Source: Gammaproteobacteria bacterium (GTDB lineage Bacteria > Pseudomonadota > Gammaproteobacteria > Steroidobacterales > Steroidobacteraceae). From it: a stretch of 6,073 nt of DNA. The stretch is taken from the NCBI GenBank assembly GCA_030830595.1, contig JAURMS010000379.1, positions 1 to 6,073 on the forward strand, written 5' to 3'. A program made the translations under genes and the position numbers. Under the pieces are notes generated by a model, which worked only from the letters and a program-made list of their open reading frames with translations, searched no databases and was not told the origin of the DNA. Below are positions 1 to 5,741 of this stretch, in pieces. Numbering within the stretch: the stretch's first letter is position 1; each line of letters starts with the position of its first letter.

Positions 1-3000
1 GGCATCAGGTGCCGGATCGATGAAGATGTGCTGGTGATTGAAGGCAGCGAGGAGGCGGGTATGCCTGGAGAGCAGCATCCCGTTGCCGAACACGTCGCCC
101 GACATGTCGCCGATGCCGATCGCGGTGAAGTCCTCGGCCTGGATGTCCCGCCCGAGTTCCCGGAAGTGGCGCTTGACGCATTCCCAGGCGCCCCGGGCGG
201 TGATCCCCATTTTCTTGTGGTCGTAACCGGCGGAGCCGCCGGAGGCGAAGGCATCCCCCAGCCAGAAGCCGTACTCGCCGGCAATGGCGTTGGCGATGTC
301 GGAGAAGGTGGCCGTGCCCTTGTCGGCGGCCACCACCAGGTAGGGGTCCTCGCCGTCCCTGCGTACGACGTCCGCGGGCGCCACCACCCTGCCGTCGACG
401 AGATTATCGGTGAGGTCCAGCAGGGAGCGGATGAACAGGCGATAACAGGCCTCGCCCTCGGCCGCTGCCGCGTCACGCCCCGGCGGCAGTCGCCTGGGCA
501 CGAAGCCGCCCTTGGCGCCCACCGGCACGATGACGGCGTTCTTGACGTTCTGGGCCTTCATCAAGCCGAGCACTTCCGTGCGGAAATCCTCCTTGCGGTC
601 CGACCAGCGCAGGCCGCCGCGAGCGACCGCGCCCATCCGCAGATGCACGCCCTCCAGACGCGGCGAATGCACGAAAATTTCCAGCGCCGGCCTCGGTGCG
701 GGCACCTCCGGGACCTTGCCCGGCTCCAGCTTGACGGCCAGGTAGGGCAGGGACTGGCCCAGCAGGTCGCGGCGGTAGAAAGTGGTCCTGAGTGTCGCCT
801 CGATGGCGGCCAGGTAACTCCTGACGATTCGATCCTCGTCTCCCCGGGTGATGCGCTCCAGCGCACTGATCACGGCCGCTCTCTCCCGGGCTGTCCTGCG
901 GCGCCGTTCAGGGCCGGTCAATGCGGGGTCGAACTGCGCCTCGAACAGCGCCACCAGCCGGGAGGCTGCCGCCGGGTTGGAAGACAGCGCCTCCTGCATG
1001 TACGACTGCGACAGTGGCAGGCCCAGTTGTACGAACCAGCGACCGTAGCAGCGCAGGACGTTGACCTGGCGCCAGTCCAGGTCGGCTTCCAGTACCAGCC
1101 GATTGAAGCCGTCGTTCTCGCAGTCGCCGGCCCAGACCCGTTCCAGGCAGGCCATGACACGCGGCCCGTCGGTCGCGAGGTCGATGGCCACCTCCCGATC
1201 GTGCTGCAGTTCGAAGTCCTGGATCCAGGCCGCGTCACCTCCCACGTTCAATTCGTAGGGGCGCTCGCTGATCAGTCGCAGCCCCAGATTCTCGATAGCC
1301 GGCAAGGCGTCGGAGATGGGCATCGGCTTCCCCACGCTGAACAGCTTAAAATGCACCTGATGGGCGGCCTCTCCCGCGACCCGCTGCAGGCGCATGACCC
1401 TACGGCCTCCCGCCTGCCGCAGCTGCTCGAGGTGCAGGAGGTCGCTGATGGCGTCGCCAGGATCGGTGTCTTCCTGATACGCGGCCGGGAAAGTCCCCAG
1501 GTATCGGCGGCGTGCGGCAGGATCAAGGCCCGGTTCAACCCGCATGGCCGACCCAAGACGGTCCTCCCAGCTGTGGGTGAGGATCTCGATCGACTGTTCC
1601 AGTGAGGCAAGGTCCGGTCGAACCGCATCCGGGCCGCTCACCCTCACCAGCAGGTGCAGCCTGGCGAGGCGGGAGGCCGACAGCTGCACCTGCGACTCGA
1701 CCTCCACGCCCTCGAGGGCCGTCATCAGCAGCGACTCGATGCGCTCGCGCACTCCGGTGTTGTAGCGATCACGCGGGACGAACACCAGGCATGAGTAGAA
1801 GCGACCGAAAGGATCGCGCCTGACCAGTAGCCTGACCCGTCTGCGCTCATAGAGGTTGACGATGGCCCGGACGATCCGCACCAGGTCGGCTACGCTGGCC
1901 TGAAACAGTTCGTCGCGCGGATAGGCCTCCAGCACGTGCAGCACCGACTTGCCGTCATGGCTGGCAGGGTCCAGCCCGAACCGGCGCACCACCTCGTCGA
2001 CCTTGTGCCTGAGGACCGGGATCCGTCGTGGGCTGCCGCTGTAGGCCGTGGAAGTCCACAGCCCGATGAAGCGACATTCGCCGGTGACCTGGCCGCTGGA
2101 GTCGAAAGTCTTCAGCCCGACGTAGTCGAGGTGGGTCGCGCGATGGACCGTCGACATGGCATTGGCCTTGGTGATGATCAACGGCTCCGCGCTGCGGGCA
2201 AACTCGCGGATCTCGCCCTGTAACTCGACGGCCTTGCCGGTCCTGCGACCTGCCCTCATGAGGCCGAGACCGCTGGCGGTTCTCGGCACCAGCCGGTCTC
2301 GGGCCCGGCCGCGTTCGAGGCGGTACTCCCGATAGCCCAGGAAGGTGAAGTGGTTGTCCGCCATCCAATCGAGCAGCGCACTCGCCTCCGCGCGATCGGC
2401 CCTGACCCGAGGCGAGGCGCGCAGGCGTTGCGCCAGCTGGCAGGCGCGTTCACGCATGGCTTGCCAGTCTTCGGTGCTGGCCCGGACGTCTTCGAGCGCA
2501 TCCCTCAAGGCGCGCTCCAGCCCTGCCGCGCGCCGCGGATCGTCGATCGAGTCGACTTCGATCAGCTGCCAGGACTCGTAGCGGCCGGGACCGGCCTCAC
2601 CCGCGACGCGCTTGAGTCGGCCGCTGCGGTCCCGCTCGACCCTCAGCACCGGGTGCACGATCATGCTGACTTGCAGCCCCTCACGGGCCAGCACCATGCC
2701 GACTGAATCCACCAGGAAGGGCATGTCGTCGGTGATCACCGAGACGAAGCTGGAGGTGCCGTGGCGCAACAGGCCGACCAGCCCCTCACCATGCCGTCGC
2801 CGCAGGCCAGCCCGGACCTGCAGTTCCATCAGTTCCGCCAGCGCAGTCGGGGTGCGGGTCCCGAGGTCCTCCTCGCCGACTCCCCGATAGAAGTTGACTG
2901 CCAGTCCCTTCAGTCCGATCGGCAGGTTCCGCGGCCTGCGGCGCTGCGCCGCGGCCTCGACCGCCTCGATGATCCTGAGCCGCCGTGCAGGTAATTTCCC

Positions 3001-3006
3001 GACCAT
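1..3006 (-). CDS. gdhB: NAD-specific glutamate dehydrogenase, large (~180 kDa) class, N-terminal 1,002 residues; 3' end outside window
   Basis: This is the catabolic enzyme that oxidatively deaminates L-glutamate to 2-oxoglutarate and ammonium with NAD+, in the cytoplasm. The frame is open from ATG 3006-3004 to the left edge with no stop or frameshift. Visible parts: an ACT-like region near residues 83-120 (MPFLVDSVG at about 95-103, then VSMIVHPVL); a second near 403-440 (FYSCLVFVPRDRYNTGVRER); a third near 550-582 (HFKLFSVGKPMP); then the catalytic domain with MGAVARGGLRWSDRKEDF from 791, VPVGAKGGF with the expected catalytic Lys832, and GDMSGDVFGNGM at 966-977. Known family members are about 1,600 residues, so roughly 600 C-terminal residues, including much of the nucleotide-binding part, lie outside. 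The ATG is the most upstream possible start, because the in-frame codon at 3028-3030 is the marR stop and none of the seven codons between is a start. It probably shares a transcript with marR. The family is certain; the symbol follows Pseudomonas usage. Confidence 0.96.
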   Translation of the reverse strand, partial: MVGKLPARRLRIIEAVEAAAQRRRPRNLPIGLKGLAVNFYRGVGEEDLGTRTPTALAELMELQVRAGLRRRHGEGLVGLLRHGTSSFVSVITDDMPFLVDSVGMVLAREGLQVSMIVHPVLRVERDRSGRLKRVAGEAGPGRYESWQLIEVDSIDDPRRAAGLERALRDALEDVRASTEDWQAMRERACQLAQRLRASPRVRADRAEASALLDWMADNHFTFLGYREYRLERGRARDRLVPRTASGLGLMRAGRRTGKAVELQGEIREFARSAEPLIITKANAMSTVHRATHLDYVGLKTFDSSGQVTGECRFIGLWTSTAYSGSPRRIPVLRHKVDEVVRRFGLDPASHDGKSVLHVLEAYPRDELFQASVADLVRIVRAIVNLYERRRVRLLVRRDPFGRFYSCLVFVPRDRYNTGVRERIESLLMTALEGVEVESQVQLSASRLARLHLLVRVSGPDAVRPDLASLEQSIEILTHSWEDRLGSAMRVEPGLDPAARRRYLGTFPAAYQEDTDPGDAISDLLHLEQLRQAGGRRVMRLQRVAGEAAHQVHFKLFSVGKPMPISDALPAIENLGLRLISERPYELNVGGDAAWIQDFELQHDREVAIDLATDGPRVMACLERVWAGDCENDGFNRLVLEADLDWRQVNVLRCYGRWFVQLGLPLSQSYMQEALSSNPAAASRLVALFEAQFDPALTGPERRRRTARERAAVISALERITRGDEDRIVRSYLAAIEATLRTTFYRRDLLGQSLPYLAVKLEPGKVPEVPAPRPALEIFVHSPRLEGVHLRMGAVARGGLRWSDRKEDFRTEVLGLMKAQNVKNAVIVPVGAKGGFVPRRLPPGRDAAAAEGEACYRLFIRSLLDLTDNLVDGRVVAPADVVRRDGEDPYLVVAADKGTATFSDIANAIAGEYGFWLGDAFASGGSAGYDHKKMGITARGAWECVKRHFRELGRDIQAEDFTAIGIGDMSGDVFGNGMLLSRHTRLLAAFNHQHIFIDPAPDA

Positions 3007-3013
3007 GCTGGGT

Positions 3014-3018
3014 TCACC
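3014..3018 (-). promoter_or_regulatory. Ribosome binding site of the glutamate dehydrogenase gene
   Basis: On the minus strand GGTGA lies 7 bases before ATG 3006-3004, inside the 21-base gap after the marR stop. It supports this ATG as the start. The match to the GGAGG core is partial, so moderate initiation or coupling to marR translation is possible. Confidence 0.6.
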
Positions 3019-3027
3019 GTGGGCGTG

Positions 3028-3522
3028 TCAGCCCGGATCCTGGGTAGCCTCGATTATACGACCGTCATGCAGTTCACGGGCTCGACGGGTCAACAGTTCA
3101 AGGATGGAGTTCAGTCGCGCCTGCTCGGCCCTGGGAAGGATCTGCAGAAGGTCGCGTTCATAAGCCAGCGCTCGCGGGGCCACATCGCGATACAGCGCCT
3201 GCCCGACCCGCGTCAGCTCAAGCGAGGTGCAGCGGCGGTCGTCGGTGGAGCGCCGCCGTGACAGCCTGCCCTGGCGGAGGAGTCGCGCAACGGCCCGGCT
3301 GACGGCGACCTTGTCCATGGCGGTTCGTGCCACCACCCCCGCGGCGGTGAGCCCGGGGTGCTGGGCGAGCACCGCGATCACCCGCCATTCCGGCGGGGTG
3401 AGTCCATATTGGGGGGCGTATAAGCCCGCGAGGCTGGCGGATAGCGTGTTGGCCAGCACGGACAGTCGATAGGGCAGGAATTGCTCCAGATGCAGCACTG
3501 CCTCTGGACTGTTCGAGTTCAT
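3028..3522 (-). CDS. MarR-family winged-helix transcriptional regulator, probable repressor of the divergent hppD gene
   Basis: The 164-residue product has normal MarR length. An N-terminal dimerisation helix (about 8-38, LEQFLPYRLSVLANTLSASL) is followed by the winged-helix domain (about 41-105): LTPPEWRVIAVLAQHPGLTA, a recognition-helix segment TAMDKVAVSRAVARLL at 67-82, and a basic wing RRRSTDDRRCTSLELT at 89-104. The C-terminal helices (about 107-152) complete the dimer interface. MarR proteins bind palindromes as dimers and usually release DNA on binding a small, often aromatic, ligand. The ATG at 3522-3520 has AAGGA 6 bases upstream. The gene is divergent from hppD across 78 bases that contain an inverted repeat, and lies 21 bases before the glutamate dehydrogenase gene. 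I infer control of hppD and of its own operon; the ligand (a tyrosine-pathway intermediate such as hydroxyphenylpyruvate or homogentisate) is a guess. The family is certain, the target likely. Confidence 0.93.
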   Translation of the reverse strand: MNSNSPEAVLHLEQFLPYRLSVLANTLSASLAGLYAPQYGLTPPEWRVIAVLAQHPGLTAAGVVARTAMDKVAVSRAVARLLRQGRLSRRRSTDDRRCTSLELTRVGQALYRDVAPRALAYERDLLQILPRAEQARLNSILELLTRRARELHDGRIIEATQDPG

Positions 3523-3528
3523 CGGTTT

Positions 3529-3533
3529 TCCTT
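3529..3533 (-). promoter_or_regulatory. Ribosome binding site of the marR gene
   Basis: AAGGA on the minus strand, 6 bases before ATG 3522-3520, is a good Shine-Dalgarno match and supports this start. Confidence 0.7.
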
Positions 3534-3550
3534 TGCTAGACGGGCTGGAC

Positions 3551-3556
3551 TATAAT
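3551..3556 (+). promoter_or_regulatory. -10 box of the hppD promoter (TATAAT)
   Basis: This is a perfect consensus TATAAT in an AT-rich island within GC-rich DNA, 44 bases before the hppD ATG. Transcription would start near 3563, inside the inverted repeat at 3556-3573. No good -35 is visible: at 17-18 base spacing the sequence is TTCCTT or TTTCCT. TTGCTA at 3533-3538 is a better hexamer but only 12 bases away. No TGn extended -10 precedes it. Confidence 0.65.
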
Positions 3557-3557
3557 A
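3552..3557 (-). promoter_or_regulatory. Probable -10 box of the marR (and glutamate dehydrogenase) promoter, TATTAT
   Basis: Read on the minus strand the same AT-rich island gives TATTAT (5 of 6 consensus), 29 bases before the marR ATG; TATAGT three bases further on is an alternative. The -35 region (about 3574-3580, TGATTT or ATGATT) is poor. The inverted repeat at 3556-3573 fills the spacer of this promoter, so a bound repressor would block it together with the hppD promoter. Confidence 0.45.
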
Positions 3558-3573
3558 GTTTCAGATGTAACTA
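3556..3573. promoter_or_regulatory. Inverted repeat, probable operator of the adjacent MarR regulator
   Basis: TAGTTTCAGATGTAACTA reads as TAGTT-n-CA-nn-TG-n-AACTA; 14 of 18 positions are symmetric. Its size and form suit a MarR dimer. It begins on the last base of the hppD -10 box and covers the expected start point, and it also fills the spacer of the leftward marR promoter. A single bound dimer could therefore repress both directions. Assignment to this MarR protein rests on position only. Confidence 0.62.
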
Positions 3574-3589
3574 AAATCATCCCTGCCAC

Positions 3590-3593
3590 GGAG
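3590..3593 (+). promoter_or_regulatory. Ribosome binding site of hppD
   Basis: GGAG lies 7 bases before the ATG at 3601 and supports that start. The untranslated leader would be about 35-40 bases. Confidence 0.7.
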
Positions 3594-3600
3594 TTTCGCC

Positions 3601-4647
3601 ATGAGCCAGATCGCCGACAATCCGATGGGGACGGACGGTTTCGAGTTCGTCGAGTACACGGCTCCAGAACCGGATGTGCTGCGTGGCCTGTTCGAGCGGA
3701 TGGGTTTCCCGGTGGTGGCCAGGCACCGACGCAAGAACGTGACCCTCCATCGGCAGGGGGACGTCAACTTCATCATCAACGCCGAACCCGGCAGTTTCGG
3801 CCAGCGATTCGCCGCCGAGCATGGTCCCTCAGCCTGCGCCATGGCGTTCCGGGTGAAGGACGCCGCCTACGCCCACGCCCGCGCCCTGGAACTGGGGGCG
3901 GAGCCCGGACCCTCCACGGCCGGCCCGATGGAACTCAACATTCCGAGCATCCGCGGGATTGGCGGGAGCCTGATCTACCTGGTCGATCGCTACGGGGGCC
4001 CGTCGATCTACGACGTCGATTTCGTGCCCGTCACCACGCCCTCCAGTATTCGGGGCGCCGGCCTGACCCTGATCGACCATCTCACCCACAACGTCAGCCG
4101 GGGGAACATGGACCGGTGGGCCGGCTTCTACGAGCGCCTGTTCAACTTTCGCGAGATCCGCTACTTCGACATCGAGGGCAGGAAGACCGGGCTGTTCAGT
4201 CGGGCGATGACCAGCCCCTGCGGCAAGATCCGCATCCCGATCAACGAGTCCCAGGACGACAAGAGCCAGATCGAGGAGTACCTGCGCGAGTACCGGGGTG
4301 AGGGCATCCAGCACATTGCCCTGGCCACTGACGACATTTACTCCAGCGTCGACGCCCTGCGCTCCAACGGCGTAGCCTTTCAGGATACGCCTGACACTTA
4401 CTACGAGGGTGTCGAGAAGCGCGTATCAGGCCACCGCGAGGACCTCGAGGCGCTGCGCAGCCGACGCATCCTGATCGATGGTTCCCAGGGGGAGGGCATC
4501 TTGCTGCAGATCTTCACCCAGAACGTCATCGGGCCGATCTTCTTCGAGATTATCCAGCGCAAGGGTAATGAGGGCTTTGGCGAGGGCAACTTCAAGGCCC
4601 TGTTCGAGTCCATCGAACTCGACCAGGAGCGTCGCGGCGTCATTTAA
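3601..4647 (+). CDS. hppD: 4-hydroxyphenylpyruvate dioxygenase (EC 1.13.11.27)
   Basis: This Fe(II) dioxygenase converts 4-hydroxyphenylpyruvate and O2 to homogentisate and CO2, the committed step of tyrosine (and phenylalanine) breakdown; it is cytoplasmic. The 348-residue product has two vicinal-oxygen-chelate halves: a degenerate N-terminal one (about 12-130) and a catalytic C-terminal one (about 152-340). The three iron ligands are in the expected contexts: His160 in LIDHLTHNV, His238 in GEGIQHIALATDDIY, and Glu316 in GPIFFEIIQRKG. The substrate-pocket segments SPCGKIRIPINES (205-217) and GFGEGNFKALFESIE (325-339), the latter in the C-terminal gating helix, are present. Length matches bacterial HPPDs (about 350-360). 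Start at ATG 3601 with GGAG 7 bases upstream; stop TAA 4645-4647. It is transcribed alone, divergent from marR and convergent with zapE 8 bases away. Homogentisate produced in excess of downstream enzymes can oxidise to brown pyomelanin. Nothing is missing or odd. Confidence 0.97.
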   Translation: MSQIADNPMGTDGFEFVEYTAPEPDVLRGLFERMGFPVVARHRRKNVTLHRQGDVNFIINAEPGSFGQRFAAEHGPSACAMAFRVKDAAYAHARALELGAEPGPSTAGPMELNIPSIRGIGGSLIYLVDRYGGPSIYDVDFVPVTTPSSIRGAGLTLIDHLTHNVSRGNMDRWAGFYERLFNFREIRYFDIEGRKTGLFSRAMTSPCGKIRIPINESQDDKSQIEEYLREYRGEGIQHIALATDDIYSSVDALRSNGVAFQDTPDTYYEGVEKRVSGHREDLEALRSRRILIDGSQGEGILLQIFTQNVIGPIFFEIIQRKGNEGFGEGNFKALFESIELDQERRGVI

Positions 4648-4655
4648 GGGGAGCC

Positions 4656-5741
4656 TCAGGGCTGGTGCGCGCGGGCCAGGTAGTCGTGCGAGCGCATTTC
4701 GGTCAGCCGGCTGGCCGTGCGAAGGAAGTCGTGGGCCAGTCGCTCGCCACGGTACAGCGACTCTGGCGGGGCTGCGGCTGACAGCACCAACTTGACACCG
4801 CGGTCATAGAATTCGTCTACCAGATGGATGAAGCGCCGCGCCGCATCATCGTCCGACGCGGCCATGATCGGTACGTTGGACAGCAGCACGGTATGGTGGG
4901 TGCGGGACAATTCGGTGTAGTCGGCCTGACCCCGCGGCCCTCCGCAGAGGGCCTGGAAATCGAACCAGGCCACGCCGTCGGCTGCACGCAGGACTGGGAC
5001 CTGTCGCCCCTGCAGGCGCAGCGTCTCAAGCTTCTCCGTCACCCGACCGGCCACCGCTGTAAAACGTTCCTCAAGGGCCTGCTCCGAGGCAGGATCCGTG
5101 CAGTCGAAGTACAACGGTGCCTGCTCCAGCGCCCGCAGCCGGTAGTCGGTGCCGCCATCGACCTCGATCACCCTCAGGCGTCGCTCGATCAGCTCGATGG
5201 CCGGCATGAAGCGCTGTCGTTGCAGGCCGCCTTCATAGAGCCGGTGCGGGGGCAGGTTGGAGGTGACCACCAGGGCAGTGCCCCGATCCAGCAGTCCGCC
5301 GAACAGCCCGGCGAGCAGCATGGCATCGGCGATGTCGTGGACGGCCAACTCGTCGAGGCAGAACACGGGCGCCTCGGCAGCCAGCGCGGCTGCCACGTCA
5401 GCCAGCGGATCGGGTCGGTGGCGGAGGCCGGCCAGTCGCTCGTGCACTTCCTGCATGAATCGATGAAAGTGACGGCGGCGTGCCGCCGCGCCGAGCTCGC
5501 TGGCGAGCAGGTCCATCAGGAAGGTCTTGCCGGTGCCGACGGGGCCCCACAGGTACAGCCCGCCCGGCTGGCCCGGGCCGGAGCTGAACAGCCGGTCGAG
5601 CCAGCCTGTACGACGGTGCGCCCGCCGGTGGATCTCGGCCGCCAGCAGGTCCATGGCCTGCACGGCTGCGACCTGCGCGGAATCGGGTGCAAAGCCCCGC
5701 GCCGCGAGCGCACGGGTATAGGCCTCCGCGAGGGTGCTCAG
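4656..5741 (-). CDS. zapE: ZapE/AFG1-family cell-division ATPase, probable CTG start
   Basis: ZapE is a cytoplasmic P-loop ATPase that, in E. coli, associates with the FtsZ ring; it is the bacterial relative of mitochondrial Afg1/LACE1. Read from the CTG at 5741-5739 the product is 361 residues, close to E. coli ZapE (375). Motifs in order: N-terminal helix LAEAYTRALAARGF (4-17), Walker A GPVGTGKT (66-73), family signature HFHRFMQEVHERL (91-103), Walker B VFCLDEL (126-132), sensor-type VVTSNLPPHRLY (158-169), GLQRQRFMPAI (172-182) with arginines suited to an arginine finger, TDYRLR (198-203), and C-terminal RRFIHLVDEFYDRGVKLVLSA (302-322). Stop TGA 4658-4656. The open frame extends upstream to 6026 but that part lies over the acetoacetyl-CoA synthetase gene in another frame and is Arg/Gly/Pro/Ala-rich, so it is not coding. 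No ATG, GTG or TTG lies near the start of homology; the next one downstream (GTG, codon 27) would remove conserved residues. Family is certain, start likely. Confidence 0.94.
   Translation of the reverse strand: MSTLAEAYTRALAARGFAPDSAQVAAVQAMDLLAAEIHRRAHRRTGWLDRLFSSGPGQPGGLYLWGPVGTGKTFLMDLLASELGAAARRRHFHRFMQEVHERLAGLRHRPDPLADVAAALAAEAPVFCLDELAVHDIADAMLLAGLFGGLLDRGTALVVTSNLPPHRLYEGGLQRQRFMPAIELIERRLRVIEVDGGTDYRLRALEQAPLYFDCTDPASEQALEERFTAVAGRVTEKLETLRLQGRQVPVLRAADGVAWFDFQALCGGPRGQADYTELSRTHHTVLLSNVPIMAASDDDAARRFIHLVDEFYDRGVKLVLSAAAPPESLYRGERLAHDFLRTASRLTEMRSHDYLARAHQP

Larger units (their letters stand above)
3549..3559. promoter_or_regulatory. Short palindrome ACTAT-A-ATAGT centred on the hppD -10 box
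   Basis: The 11 bases ACTATAATAGT form a perfect 5+5 inverted repeat around one central A and enclose the TATAAT box. The right arm (ATAGT) overlaps the left arm of the larger inverted repeat at 3556-3573. It may be a second, overlapping half-site pair for the MarR regulator, or it may only reflect two -10 boxes back to back, since it yields TATAAT on the plus strand and TATTAT on the minus strand. Confidence 0.4.

Noticed and set aside
28..1605. A 525-codon open frame on the plus strand opposite the glutamate dehydrogenase gene
   Set aside because: It is codon-aligned antisense to a clear, conserved gene. It stays open because the dehydrogenase there avoids the codons TTA, CTA and TCA, as expected at high GC. 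Its product resembles no protein I recognise and it has no evident ribosome binding site.
3533..3538. TTGCTA as the -35 box of hppD
   Set aside because: It matches four of six bases but lies only 12 bases from TATAAT, too close for a sigma-70 promoter.
3829..4314. A 161-codon minus-strand open frame inside hppD
   Set aside because: It is antisense to the catalytic core of HPPD, with no recognisable product or ribosome binding site.
4652..4663. A hairpin AGCC-tcag-GGCT between hppD and zapE as an intrinsic terminator
   Set aside because: The stem is only four base pairs and no run of T follows on either strand, so it cannot be called a terminator.
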